A stretch of 47,188 bases of DNA, from assembly GCF_024721315.2 (NCBI RefSeq), contig NZ_JANFAK020000056.1:1-47188 (forward strand), read 5' to 3'. This stretch comes from Streptomyces sp. Isolate_45 (GTDB lineage: Bacteria; Actinomycetota; Actinomycetes; Streptomycetales; Streptomycetaceae). Position numbers and translations under genes: made by a program. A model generated the notes under the pieces. It was not told the origin of the DNA and searched no databases. It saw only the letters and a list, made by a program, of their open reading frames with translations. This document shows, in pieces, positions 17,076 to 26,271 of this stretch (its first letter is position 1; the number at the start of each line of letters is the position of its first letter).

Positions 17076-17701
17076 AGCATCGCGATCCGTGTCCCGCTGG
17101 TCCAGGCGGCGTCGCGAACGGGGCTTGACGGTTGCCTTCACAGGGTTCCTTCCAGCGTGAAGCCCCCTCTTGCGGACGGCCCACGGGGCACGGCAAAGGG
17201 AGGCGGGGAAGGTGGAATGACGGTCGGCAGCGTGGCGAGCGGACTCGCACTGTCCAGGACTGGCGGGGAAGGCGACGGGGCCGCCACTCCGGAACACACC
17301 ACCACGCATGACTGCGCAGACGGCAGGAAGGCACGCCGGAAGCCGACTCGACGACCACTCCGGCCGCCCGGCGACGGTTCCTCGGCGTCCCCCGCATCGA
17401 ATGTCCTGGTAAAAGCCGCAGAACGGGCCGGAAACACGTGCTGAAATCAAATGCGACACATCAGCACCCTCTTGGCCCGAATGGGGACCAGCCCGACTGT
17501 TGCATATGGCGTGCAATAACCAAATCCGGGTGCTGGATGCCCGCGTCGCCGGCTCGGCCCGACATATGGGTGCCATTGCGGCCGGTTCCCCGTATCACGC
17601 ACTCCACCCCGCCGGCGAACGGCAGTTCCGGCATGTTGACGTCCGACGATTCGGAATTCCGGTGGAGCTCCGAGGGGACGAACGCGGCCGTCGCAGGCCC
17701 G

Positions 17702-17845
17702 TCAGTGCGCGGACGCTCCGAATTCCGCGTGCTGCGGGTGGAAGCCGTACTCCGCATCCTCGTCGGAGGCCGCCGGCGGAAAGCTGATCCGGCGCGCCTC
17801 CGCCCGCGCTTGCGCCAGGAGCTGTTCGAACTCCTCGTCGGTCAT
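17702..17845 (-). CDS. Small acidic hypothetical protein
   Basis: A 47-residue protein starting MTDEEFEQLLAQARAEARR, likely helical at the N terminus, with a His- and Glu-containing tail. GAGGTGG precedes the ATG. I do not recognise the family. The ATG overlaps by four bases the stop of an upstream ORF (to about 18174) whose Arg/Pro/Gly-rich sequence looks non-coding. A small regulator or RiPP-like peptide cannot be excluded, but nothing else supports it. Confidence 0.45.
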   Translation of the reverse strand: MTDEEFEQLLAQARAEARRISFPPAASDEDAEYGFHPQHAEFGASAH

Positions 17846-18230
17846 GGGGCCCACCTCACAGAAACTCTCCTCATGACTGATTCGCGGCACGACGGCCGCA
17901 GGATTGGCCTTGGGCCGCCGGCGCCGCGAACCGGGTGTGAGCTTCTTTGGTGGTGCGGCATCACCGTGTCCTGGCCTCGCCGACGGCTCGGGACCCTGAG
18001 GAGGCCGGCTCCGCCGGATCGCTGCCGCCTGGGCGAGGCGAGGCCGCAGGCGCGTCGGGAAAGACGCCGCGCACATTCTTCGGGCAAGGGCACTTCCCCT
18101 CGTCCGAGACGGACGGTGCCGCGGGTGGCGGTGCCGACCGCCACCCGCAGCGGATCCCCCTCCATCGCGCTCACCCCTCAGGGCACAGGAGTCCACCGGA
18201 CACTCCCGAAGCACGTCGAGCGGGGATCGT

Positions 18231-18265
18231 CCGGCCCGTGACTCCCGTTGTAGGCAGCGGGCCGG
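18231..18265 (-). terminator. Inverted repeat downstream of the chaplin gene
   Basis: CCGGCCCG (18231-18238) and CGGGCCGG (18258-18265) are perfect 8-bp arms around a 19-nt loop, 12 bases beyond the chaplin stop. Likely terminator. Confidence 0.45.
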
Positions 18266-18277
18266 AGCGGGTGGGGG

Positions 18278-18517
18278 TCAGGCGTTGACGCAGGTGTTCC
18301 CGAAGGCGGGGTTCAGCAGCCCGATGACGCTGATCGAGTTGCCGCAGGCGTTGACCGGGATGTGGATCGGGATCTGGATCAGGTTGCCGGAGCCGACGCC
18401 CGGCGAATGGGCGGCCACGCCCCCGGCACCGGCATCGGCCAAGGCCGCCGACCCGGCGCCGAGCACGGCGGCCGCGACGGTGAGGGCCAGTGCAGCACTC
18501 TTCAGAACACGGGACAC
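18278..18517 (-). CDS. Short chaplin (hydrophobic aerial-hypha coat protein)
   Basis: A 79-residue secreted protein. A signal peptide occupies about residues 1-27 (SRVLKSAALALTVAAAVLG... ALA), followed by one chaplin domain with AHSPGVGSGN, IPIHIPVNACGNSISVIGLL and NPAFGNTCVN. The two conserved Cys residues of short chaplins are present. Short chaplins assemble into amyloid films on aerial hyphae and spores and lower surface tension. The GTG start at 18517 has TGGAGG just upstream. Length fits ChpE-H type proteins. Confidence 0.93.
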   Translation of the reverse strand: MSRVLKSAALALTVAAAVLGAGSAALADAGAGGVAAHSPGVGSGNLIQIPIHIPVNACGNSISVIGLLNPAFGNTCVNA

Positions 18518-18911
18518 GGTTGCCTCCAGAGAACAAGATTCCGGGTCCGGAGCCCCTATCGGACCCTGGGGAGGCACTGCCGGCCGGCCTCAGCACGGGT
18601 TTCGGTGCCGAGGGCACGGCGGCCGGGCGGTGGGGGCCGGGTTCGCTCGATCGAATGACCTCATGGGTGCGGTGTTGCCTGCCGGCCTCATGCCCAGGAC
18701 CCCTGGACGTGTAGGCAGCGCCTCCGCTCGAATGTGCCCCGCCGGGGCGGCCGGGGCAGCGACGTCGTGACTGCTCCGGCGTGCCTTCGACGGGGCGGTG
18801 GAGCCGTAAGGATGGTGCCTGCGTGTCACGGGTCCGACGAAGGACGCGAGCGCGGGATGTTCTCCCGGACGCTCATGCCCGATGAGCCGAAGACGCGTGG
18901 AGTTGTGCCGG

Positions 18912-20294
18912 ATGGATCCAAGCGGTGAGAGTGACCAGCCGGATGGCGTGCCCGTGCGGCAGTCCGGCTCCGCGCTGCCCGGGAAGCCGACGCGTACGTC
19001 GGTCGCCGAACGGGTGCGGGAGCTGGTCGGCCGGGTGCGGGAGGCGGGTCCGCCGCCGGGCCCGGCCCGCCCGGGGTTCTGGCGCAGTCCGCTGCGAGGG
19101 CCGTGGCTGACGGGCCTGTTCGGGCTCCTGCTGCTGTTCGGGGTCGTGGTGCTGTTCGTGACGGGCCTGCTGTCGTACGCGGCCTACAACCCCGGCCTCG
19201 CCGCGCGCAACGATCAGACGCCGGACAAGGGCCTGCTCGGCTTCTACCTGTTCACCTGGCCCACCTCGCCGTACTGGCTGTACCGGCTGACGCAGGGCGT
19301 GCATACCGTCCTCGGTGTGGTCCTCGTCCCGGTCCTCCTGGCGAAGCTGTGGTCGGTGATCCCGAAGCTGTTCGAGTGGCCTCCGGTGCGCTCGGCAGCC
19401 CACGCTCTCGAACGACTGTCGCTGCTCCTGCTGGTGGGAGGGGCGGGGTTCACGTTCGTCACCGGGATCCTGAACATCCAACTGGACTACATTTTTCCGG
19501 GCTCCTTCTACACCCTGCACTTCTACAGCGCCTGGGTGTTCATGGCCGCGTTCGTCGTCCACGTCGCCTTCCGGCTGCCGCGCGCCGTTCGTGCCGTCCG
19601 AGCCGGCCGGGGCTACCGGCCGGCACCCGAATCGCGGGAGGCGGCCGGGCTGGTCTCCCCCGATCCCGCGCCGGCGACGATCTCGCGGCGTGGAGCCGTC
19701 GCCATGGTGGGAGCGGGGTCGCTGGCCCTGCTGGCGGTGACGGCCGGCCAGAGCATCGGCGGCTGGTGGCGCGAGACCGCCCTGCTGGCCCCCCACGGTC
19801 GCGACCCGGGTACCGGCCCGAACGGTTTTCAGATCAACAAGACCGCCGCGTCCAGCGGGATCCGGCCCAGCGATATCGGTCCCGCCTGGCGGCTGACGGT
19901 GCGCGGTGGCGGCCGCCAGGCGGTGCTGACCCGGGACATGCTGCTGGCGATGCCCCAGCGGGAAGCCGCGCTGCCGATCGCGTGCGTGGAGGGCTGGTCC
20001 ACCCCCGACCAGCAGTGGTCCGGTGTGCGCCTCACCGACCTCGCCGCTCTCGTCGGACTCGGCATCGACACCCCTCGGGTCCTGGTGGAGTCCGTCCAGC
20101 GCGGCGGCTCGTTCTCCTCGGTGGTCCTGGCGGCCAACCAGGCCCGTGATGAGCGCTCGCTCCTCGCGGTGCGCGTGAACGGGGCGGACCTGTCGCCGGA
20201 CCACGGCTACCCGGCACGCGTGATCATCCCGGCCGCCCCGGGCGTCCACAACACCAAGTGGGTCGCCCGCCTCACCTTCGGAGAACCCGCATGA
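18912..20294 (+). CDS. Membrane-anchored molybdopterin-dependent oxidoreductase
   Basis: A 460-residue fusion. The N-terminal half has four to five hydrophobic helices with several His residues (GVHTVLGVV, LHFYSAWVFMAAFVVHVAF), consistent with a cytochrome b-like heme module. Residues about 265-460 are a sulfite oxidase/YedY-type molybdopterin domain; IACVEGWSTPDQQWSGV contains the probable molybdenum-ligating Cys358, and the end reads HNTKWVARLTF. A twin-Arg-like ISRRGAVAMVGAGSLALL lies between the halves. The ATG at 18912 is preferred; an in-frame ATG at 18882 lacks a ribosome site. It overlaps the next gene by ATGA. It probably reduces an oxidised extracytoplasmic substrate; which one is unknown. 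Confidence 0.85.
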   Translation: MDPSGESDQPDGVPVRQSGSALPGKPTRTSVAERVRELVGRVREAGPPPGPARPGFWRSPLRGPWLTGLFGLLLLFGVVVLFVTGLLSYAAYNPGLAARNDQTPDKGLLGFYLFTWPTSPYWLYRLTQGVHTVLGVVLVPVLLAKLWSVIPKLFEWPPVRSAAHALERLSLLLLVGGAGFTFVTGILNIQLDYIFPGSFYTLHFYSAWVFMAAFVVHVAFRLPRAVRAVRAGRGYRPAPESREAAGLVSPDPAPATISRRGAVAMVGAGSLALLAVTAGQSIGGWWRETALLAPHGRDPGTGPNGFQINKTAASSGIRPSDIGPAWRLTVRGGGRQAVLTRDMLLAMPQREAALPIACVEGWSTPDQQWSGVRLTDLAALVGLGIDTPRVLVESVQRGGSFSSVVLAANQARDERSLLAVRVNGADLSPDHGYPARVIIPAAPGVHNTKWVARLTFGEPA

Positions 20295-20830
20295 GCCACC
20301 CTACGAAGGGCGCGGCCCGGGATTCCGGTTTCCGTAGGCGTTACGGCGCTTCCCCGTTGCACCTCCTGCTCACCCTGGCCTGCTTCGCCCTCGCGCTCTA
20401 CGCCGGCATCCGTCTCCTGAGGGGCGACACCATCGGGGTGGCGATCTGGTTCGTCGGCGCGGCCCTGCTCCACGACCTGGTCCTGCTCCCCCTCTACTCG
20501 GTCACCGACCGCGCCGCCCAGCTCATCATCCGGGGCCGGACCGCGACAGCCGGGAGCATGCCGCGGGCGAGCGTGAATTACCTCCGTGTCCCGGCGTTCG
20601 TCTCGGGCGTGCTGTTCCTCGTCTGGTGGCCGCTGATCCTGCGGCAGGGTGGCAACTACACCGCCTACACCGCCCTGTCCGCCGACGGCTTCCTCGCCCG
20701 CTGGCTCCTCATCACCGCCGGCCTGTTCGTCACCTCGGGGATCGTCCTGCTCGTACGGACCTGGCTTCGCCTGCGGCCCGAACGCGACGAGGCCCGAGCT
20801 CAGGCGAGGGCCCGCAAGGCCACGAAATGA
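20291..20830 (+). CDS. Integral membrane protein coupled to the oxidoreductase
   Basis: A 179-residue protein with four predicted helices (starting about residues 25, 50, 100 and 140) and a charged Arg/Ala-rich C terminus. The start overlaps the oxidoreductase stop by four bases, so the two are translated together. No catalytic motif is seen. It may be an accessory membrane partner of the oxidoreductase (inference). Its last 31 bases overlap the convergent methyltransferase gene. Confidence 0.75.
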   Translation: MSHPTKGAARDSGFRRRYGASPLHLLLTLACFALALYAGIRLLRGDTIGVAIWFVGAALLHDLVLLPLYSVTDRAAQLIIRGRTATAGSMPRASVNYLRVPAFVSGVLFLVWWPLILRQGGNYTAYTALSADGFLARWLLITAGLFVTSGIVLLVRTWLRLRPERDEARAQARARKATK

Positions 20831-21477
20831 CGCTCCCCCGACGGGACGACCCACTCTTCGACAGTCTTCCAGCCCGCCATCCGGCCGTACCGGACCAGGG
20901 TTCGGGTGCCGACGGTGGCCCAGGCGAAGACGGGGCTCGCCACCGTCTGCCCGGCATGGATCCTCACCCGGCGCCGCTCGTCAACGTCGGTCGGGGACGT
21001 CTCCACGATCAGGAGCCCCCGATCACGGACCACATCACGGACGCGGTGCAGCAGGCGGCGGGGGTCACCGCCGATACCGATGTTCCCGTCGACGAGCAAC
21101 GCCGTGTCCCAGAACCCTTCCCCCGGGAGCGGCTCGAACACGGACCGGCTGGCTGCCCTGCCGCCCCGGCAAACGGTGGAGATGACGGCGGTCGGGCACA
21201 CGTCGATCCCCAGGACCTGGTGTCCCCGCCGGGCGAGTTCCTCTACGAGGCGCCCTGCCCCGCACCCGATGTCCAGAACCCGACCCACGCTTCGGTCCAC
21301 GACGCCACGGTCCGCGGCGTCGGCCTGCGCGCACCATCGGCGAATGTCCAATGCCAGGCACCAGCCCTCGGCATCCCGCAGCGTGAGCCCGCCCCGCGCG
21401 GCGCTGATCGCCTTTGCGTACGGGCCCCGCCGCCAGGGCTCAGGACCGCTGATCCACTTCGAGGCGGCGGCGCTCAC
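20800..21477 (-). CDS. Class I SAM-dependent methyltransferase
   Basis: A 225-residue methyltransferase. VLDIGCGAGRLVEELARRG is the SAM-binding motif I loop, followed by VLGIDV with the ribose-binding acidic residue. The middle has a Phe/Trp-rich insertion, then DRGLLIVETSP resembling motif III. The GTG at 21477 follows AGGAG by six bases; longer in-frame starts lack support. Substrate unknown. The gene converges on and overlaps the preceding membrane protein by 31 bases. Confidence 0.8.
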   Translation of the reverse strand: MSAAASKWISGPEPWRRGPYAKAISAARGGLTLRDAEGWCLALDIRRWCAQADAADRGVVDRSVGRVLDIGCGAGRLVEELARRGHQVLGIDVCPTAVISTVCRGGRAASRSVFEPLPGEGFWDTALLVDGNIGIGGDPRRLLHRVRDVVRDRGLLIVETSPTDVDERRRVRIHAGQTVASPVFAWATVGTRTLVRYGRMAGWKTVEEWVVPSGERHFVALRALA

Positions 21478-22236
21478 ACCCACTCCTGTCAGCCAAGGAC
21501 TGCCTCGCCCGCAGGTGATTGGGCAGACGGACGGTGTCGTACCTGCGGGATGAGGCAGCCGGCAACGCGGTCCGGGGAGCCGTCGTCGGTGTGCCCGCAC
21601 TTCTGGCCGACGTTAGGCCGCCCTTGCGCAGGTCGCCTGCCGGGTACATCGGATGGGCGACAACCAGGGCTTCGCAGGCCTGGGCCACCGGCGCCTTCGC
21701 CACCGCGGCGCAGATCGTCGACGTGTCCCTGCCCCTGGACCTGGGGTGTCGACTTACCGCCGTCATACGGAAGGCGTGGGGCTTCGCGATGCCCAAGTGG
21801 CGCGGACTCCCGCTCATCGTCACCGGCCGTCGTAGGGCTGGAGGGATGAGCCCCTCTGTGCGTGATCGTCTCCCCGGGCACACCGGCCTCAGCGGGGACG
21901 GGAAATCGTAGGGATCGACTTCCGGGTCCAAGACCGGCGGCTGCAGCTGCGTGCTGCGGCTGCACGCTGTGGGCTTCGTCCCTGGCCGGGCACGCTTCCA
22001 GGAATTGCGCGTCAGACGTCAATTGTTCGATGACGGCGACTTCAACGAGCAGATCATTCGGGGGATTCTTCGTAGCTTTCTCCAGCAACCGATAGCCGGC
22101 ACCGCGCCGAATGAGGGGTAGAGGGTGAAAAGCCCCGCCCGTGCATAGCAGGCGAGTCGTTGCCTCCCCCTCCCCCGCCGCCATCCGGTTGCTGCGGCGG
22201 GGCAGCCCGGAAAGCCCGCCTCCATGAGGAGGACGC
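21478..22236. other. 759-bp interval without a convincing gene
   Basis: Long open frames exist on both strands, but their composition (Gly/Pro/Arg-rich, no family match, wrong codon bias) fits chance frames in GC-rich DNA. One minus-strand segment near 22030-22110 (YRLLEKATKNPPNDLLVEVA) vaguely recalls an ANTAR-type end, but not enough to call. Confidence 0.4.
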
Positions 22237-22815
22237 ATGAACACTCAACACATCCGCCGTCGCGCCGCAGTCGCGGCAGCGGCGTTCGCTCTTCCCATCG
22301 CCCTGGGTGCGACGGCCCCGGCATTCGCCGGCTCCCAGCAGGCCGAACCGTACGGCCCGGCCTGCGCGTCGGTGCCCAAGGAAGGGTCCGGCAGCCTCGA
22401 AGGCATGGCGAAGGCCCCGGTCGCCACCGCGGCGTCCAACAACCCGGCCCTCTCCACCCTCGTCACGGCCGTCAAGAAGGCCGGTCTGGTCGACACCCTG
22501 AACAACGCCAAGGGCATCACCGTGTTCGCACCGACCAATGAGGCATTCGCGAAGATCCCCAAGGCAGAACTCGACAAGATCCTGGCCGACAAGGCCGAAC
22601 TGACCAAGATCCTCACCTATCACGTCGTCGGTGAGGAAATCACGCCCAACCAGCTCGGTGACGGCTCGTTCAAGACCCTCGAAGGCGGCACCCTGACCAC
22701 GGCAGGATCCGGAGAATCGTTCACCGTCAACGGAAAGGCGAAGATCGTCTGCGGCGACGTCCAAACCGCCAACGCCAAGGTCAACCTCATCGACACGGTC
22801 CTCACACCCATGTGA
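22237..22815 (+). CDS. Secreted fasciclin (FAS1) domain protein
   Basis: A 192-residue protein with a Sec signal peptide (about residues 1-31, basic start then ALPIALGATAPAFA) and one FAS1 domain. Diagnostic segments are ITVFAPTNEAF (H1 region), ILTYHVVGEEI (H2-like) and NLIDTVLTPM at the end. There are two Cys residues (one near the start of the mature part, one in KIVCGDV), possibly paired. FAS1 proteins act in adhesion or at the cell surface. GAGGAGG lies six bases before the ATG. Promoter not evident. Confidence 0.92.
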   Translation: MNTQHIRRRAAVAAAAFALPIALGATAPAFAGSQQAEPYGPACASVPKEGSGSLEGMAKAPVATAASNNPALSTLVTAVKKAGLVDTLNNAKGITVFAPTNEAFAKIPKAELDKILADKAELTKILTYHVVGEEITPNQLGDGSFKTLEGGTLTTAGSGESFTVNGKAKIVCGDVQTANAKVNLIDTVLTPM

Positions 22816-23011
22816 GTCGAGGCCGCGGACCGGGCCGAGTGCAGCCCCTCACGCGCCGGCCGTGTCGCCCGCAGAGGCGGATCACCTGTAACCGCGAAGG
22901 TTCACCGGGTGATCGCACGAGGTGGCGCGGCAGGCTTCGAACAGGCAGCCGACCCGTCGGCAGACTCTGATCCGCACGTCCTCGCCCGGCTCTTACCGTT
23001 GGACATGCCGT

Positions 23012-23440
23012 TCAATCAGCCCAGCCCTCGGTGTTCGAGCACGACTCGTAGGAGTAGCGCGTGGCGCGGTCCCACTCCTCCCCCGTGATGCGCTCGTACG
23101 CCCGGTCCGGTGTGTAGAGCAGGCGTTCGGCCCAGATGAGGTCGGTGGTGTAAGGAGTGAAGACCGCAGGGGCTTGGAGGACGCTGTCGAATACGGTGCG
23201 GCCGGCGGCGACGATCGCGGCACGGGTGTAGAGGAAGGCGTCATCGGACAGGTCGTGTCCGTATTCCTTGCGGTCCAATCGATAGAGCGCCCATGACAGT
23301 TGTTCGGCAAAGCCGATGACCAGCGACACCGGGGACTGGGAAAGGCGTTCGGTCACTGTGGCGGCGAGGAGTTCGGCGTCAGGGTCGGGTTCCGTGGGCC
23401 TGCAGTCCTCGATGAGCTGCCAGAAGGCGTCTTCGTTCAT
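23012..23440 (-). CDS. DUF4240 domain protein
   Basis: A 142-residue protein starting MNEDAFWQLIEDCRP, the typical start of DUF4240 proteins (function unknown). The middle reads LSDDAFLYTRAAIVAAGR, matching the conserved SDDxFxYFRxWLIxxGR of the family. An upstream ATG at 23452 is also possible, and neither has a strong ribosome site. The same frame runs upstream into a cold-shock-protein N-terminal stub (see 23497-23560), so the 5' region has been rearranged. Confidence 0.75.
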   Translation of the reverse strand: MNEDAFWQLIEDCRPTEPDPDAELLAATVTERLSQSPVSLVIGFAEQLSWALYRLDRKEYGHDLSDDAFLYTRAAIVAAGRTVFDSVLQAPAVFTPYTTDLIWAERLLYTPDRAYERITGEEWDRATRYSYESCSNTEGWAD

Positions 23441-23496
23441 GCCGGCGAGCATGCCGCAGCGGTCTGACAGTGCTGTCCGCCGGGTCACCTGGTTTG

Positions 23497-23560
23497 CGCC
23501 GAAGCCCTTCTCCTCGTTGAACCACTTCACCGTGCCGGCCTGACGATTACTCACAACCAC
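23497..23560 (-). pseudogene. N-terminal stub of a cold-shock protein (CspA family)
   Basis: The minus strand encodes VSNRQAGTVKWFNEEKGFG, the N terminus of CspA-type RNA chaperones (GTVKWFNEEKGFGFI). Immediately after, the sequence turns to ANQVTRR and the conserved core is lost. The frame continues into the DUF4240 gene. This is a truncation/fusion junction; whether a fused protein is made is unknown. Confidence 0.6.
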
Positions 23561-23675
23561 CAATCTCACCAGGTGGAGGCGGGTTCGGGTTCGGGCCGCC
23601 AGGAGCAGGCCGAGGAGGACGGCGTCGGTGTGTTCGAGGGAGCCCACGCACACGATGAGCGGGAGGGCGCAAGCC

Positions 23676-25028
23676 TCAGGGTCGGTGGAGATCGGGGACG
23701 CGCAGGGCGAGGAGGGCGGTGTCGTCGCTGGCCCATCCCCCGTGTCGGGCGGCCAAGGCCTCGTTGATGTGGTCGACGGTGCCGGTCGCGTCCATGCCCG
23801 CCGTGGCGGCGAGGGTGCGGGCCAGGTCCGAGTCGTCGAACACGTCCCGCTTTCCTTGTCCTGCCCCCGGACGGGCCCGAGCCTCGGTCGCCCCGTCGGT
23901 GTAAAGCAGGAGAAGGTCTCCGGGCGTCAGGCGGAAGCGGACGTCCCTCAGGCGGCTGGGTTCGAACACTCCCAGCAGCATGCCGGAAGTGCCGGCGGGG
24001 TGGACGGTGCCATCGGCCCGGCGGATCAGGGCGGGCGGGTGCCCGGCCAGAGCGAGGGTGCCGGCGATGCCGCCGGGGGTGGGGCGGAAGCGGGCGTAGA
24101 TGGCGGTCAGGAAGCGGGGCGAGTCCTGGGTGAGCATCGCGGTGTTGAGGTGGTCCAGGACGTCGGCGGGGGCACGGTTGTCGGTGGCCAGCGCGCGGAT
24201 CGTGTAGCGGGCCATCGAGGAGACCTGGGCGGCTTGGACGCCCTTGCCGCAGACGTCCCCCAGGACCACGCCCCAGGAGGTGCCTCGGGTGCGGAACAAG
24301 TCGTAGAAGTCGCCGCCGACCTCGATGTCGGAGCGCCCCGCGCGGGAGGCCGGGGTGTAGGAGGCGGCGACCTCGATGCCCGGGATCCGGGGCGGGGACG
24401 GGGGCAGCAGGCCCTGCTGGAGCGAATGGGCCAGGTCCGCGGACAGCGCCAGGGCCTTCTGCGCGTCGGCGAGGGATTGGCGTAGCTCGATCTCGGCGCT
24501 CACCGCGCGGGCGAGGGTTTCCAGGGTGATCAGATCGGTCGGGGACCAGGGGCGGGGCCTGTCGTCGATGACGCAGAAGCTACCCAGGACCTCGCCGCCC
24601 GGGCCGAGGAGGGGGAATCCGGCCCAGGCGCCGATGTTCATGGGGGCGAGGGCGGGGTGTTCGCGGGTGCGCGGGTCTCTCCGGGCGTCCTCCACGATGA
24701 GCGGGGCACCGCCGAGGCCGATGAGGAGGTAGCAGAAGCTGTCCGCGACCGGCTGCTGTCGATCGGCGATGTCGAGGGCGTCGACGCCGACGCACGCCTT
24801 CCAGAACGAACGCCGCTCATCGACCAGGGTCACGAACGCCCGCCCCGAGACCGTCACCCGGGCGGCGAGATCGGCCAGGTCCTCGAAGACCCGTTCCGGG
24901 CCGGTGTCCAGGAGTCCGGTCGCCTCCACCGCGCCCAGCCGGGCCCGATCCCACAGCTGCTCCGGTAGGACGGCCTCTCGGTCCCGCTCGCGTTCGCGCA
25001 CCGTCACACCAGCCACTTCGGCCCCCAC
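23676..25028 (-). CDS. GAF-PP2C (SpoIIE-type) serine phosphatase
   Basis: A 450-residue protein: GAF domain (about 30-190, with FWKACVGVDA and GSFCVIDDRPRPWS), a linking helix ending SLQQGLLPPSPP, and a PP2C/SpoIIE phosphatase domain (about 220-445). Metal-binding Asp motifs are EVGGDFYDLF, VLGDVCGKG, LYTDGATEAR and SDDTALL. Such proteins act on anti-anti-sigma factors in actinobacterial stress and development pathways. AAGGGGA lies just before the GTG at 25028. No anti-sigma partner is adjacent. Confidence 0.9.
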   Translation of the reverse strand: MGAEVAGVTVRERERDREAVLPEQLWDRARLGAVEATGLLDTGPERVFEDLADLAARVTVSGRAFVTLVDERRSFWKACVGVDALDIADRQQPVADSFCYLLIGLGGAPLIVEDARRDPRTREHPALAPMNIGAWAGFPLLGPGGEVLGSFCVIDDRPRPWSPTDLITLETLARAVSAEIELRQSLADAQKALALSADLAHSLQQGLLPPSPPRIPGIEVAASYTPASRAGRSDIEVGGDFYDLFRTRGTSWGVVLGDVCGKGVQAAQVSSMARYTIRALATDNRAPADVLDHLNTAMLTQDSPRFLTAIYARFRPTPGGIAGTLALAGHPPALIRRADGTVHPAGTSGMLLGVFEPSRLRDVRFRLTPGDLLLLYTDGATEARARPGAGQGKRDVFDDSDLARTLAATAGMDATGTVDHINEALAARHGGWASDDTALLALRVPDLHRP

Positions 25029-25332
25029 GTCTTCCCCTTGGGGGCCGCATCACACGCCCCGATCACCCCTCTCGTCTTTCCAGCCGCGGGCCGATCACGC
25101 ACTCCACCGGACACCCAGGACCGGCCGGCTGCACGTAACCTTCAGATTGATCGTCGCGACGATCCGACCACCAAGCCGGACCCGCGGAACCAGTGCCTCC
25201 CCGAAGACGGACGACAAGGGGGCTCTCCATGGAACAGCGCTGACCGTGCTCCCGGACATCGACCATGCCCGCGTGATCACCTGCGCCTGGGAATACGACC
25301 GAGACCCGTCGCCAACGCATCCCGGAGTCCCC

Positions 25333-25674
25333 ATGCCCCAGTCCTCCACCGGTCCCGCCGAAGAGGCCGCCTTCCTGGCCGTATGCGGTCACACGCACTT
25401 GTTTCCAGGTGCCCGCTGCCGCATCCAGGGGCTCGTCGACCCCCATGCTTTCGCGGCGGGCCCGTGGCCGATCGAAGTGGAGCTGTGCTTCTCCGACGAC
25501 GTGGTCACCGAGGCGGAACTGCGCACAGGAGACCCGGCCGGACCCGTACTCACCGTCCCCGCCTACACCACGGACGCCGGCACCGCAGTCGCCGGCCGCA
25601 CCTGGCCGATCCGTGAGTGTGTCCGCACGGGCGACGCCGTGGAGCTGACGGTCGGCAGCCCGTCCTCGGCTTGA
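25333..25674 (+). CDS. Hypothetical protein
   Basis: A 113-residue protein starting MPQSSTGPAEEAAFLAVCGH, with GGAG six bases before the ATG. It is soluble, beta-rich in appearance and acidic, with no motif I recognise. The frame is open further upstream but without a start signal. Codon use fits Streptomyces genes. Confidence 0.45.
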   Translation: MPQSSTGPAEEAAFLAVCGHTHLFPGARCRIQGLVDPHAFAAGPWPIEVELCFSDDVVTEAELRTGDPAGPVLTVPAYTTDAGTAVAGRTWPIRECVRTGDAVELTVGSPSSA

Positions 25675-25772
25675 GCGGGGCACCCACCGGCGGCAGCCGT
25701 CCGGGGGACGCCCACCCCTGACCTGAGCAGGTCTCGGTCTGCGCTGTCCGAGGCCGTCGCCATCTCCGAGCC

Positions 25773-25895
25773 GCGCGGTTTCGGGTTCGCGACGCGAACG
25801 GCGGTATCTGGTTCTACCAGGGCGACGGCGGCCGCTCCTACAGCCCGCACACCCGGATCGGCAACGGCTACCCGGACGGGGAACTCTTCTTCTGA
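25773..25895 (+). pseudogene. Fragment of an FG-GAP/VCBS-type repeat protein
   Basis: The frame reads RVRDANGGIWFYQGDGG and then TRIGNGYPDGELFF before a stop. This is the pattern of one FG-GAP repeat (D.xG.LW.Y.G.G...RIG.G) from secreted Streptomyces proteins. No start or further repeats are visible, so it looks like a 3' relic. Confidence 0.4.
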
Positions 25896-26271
25896 CGCAC
25901 CGGCCGGCCGTTCCGCAGCCCCGCCTCCACCCACCTTGCCGGCCGCATCGGCACACGGGCCTGATCGCCCCGACCTGCGCCAGGTTCTCCTCTTCGCGCC
26001 TGACGTCGGCCGGACGGTGATCCCCGTGACGGTCCTGGCCCTCGGGCTCGCCCTGCTCCGGGCCGCGATCACCGTCCGGCTGCTTCAGATTCGCCGTACT
26101 TCCGCAGTCATGCGGAAGTACGGGCCCTGATCATTTTCGCCCGTCCGGGCAGCAGCCGGCACGGGCAACGTGCCGGCCACCTTCCCGCAGGTCACGCGGT
26201 ACGCCGAACGCGTAGGGGGGGGCCGTGCCGTCGAGGCGGGCCGCGGCGTGGCCCGGTGGGCGCGGGGCCGC

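Noticed and set aside
16836..17576. 246-residue minus-strand frame
   Set aside because: Composition is Arg/Pro/Ser-rich and unlike a protein; it is antisense to the kinase remnant.
17842..18174. 110-residue minus-strand ORF overlapping the 47-aa gene by ATGA
   Set aside because: The overlap is suggestive, but the Arg/Gly/Pro-rich sequence has no recognisable motif and no family.
21489..22244. Long minus-strand frame between the methyltransferase and the fasciclin gene
   Set aside because: No ribosome site, no consistent composition; only a weak ANTAR-like echo near 22030-22110.
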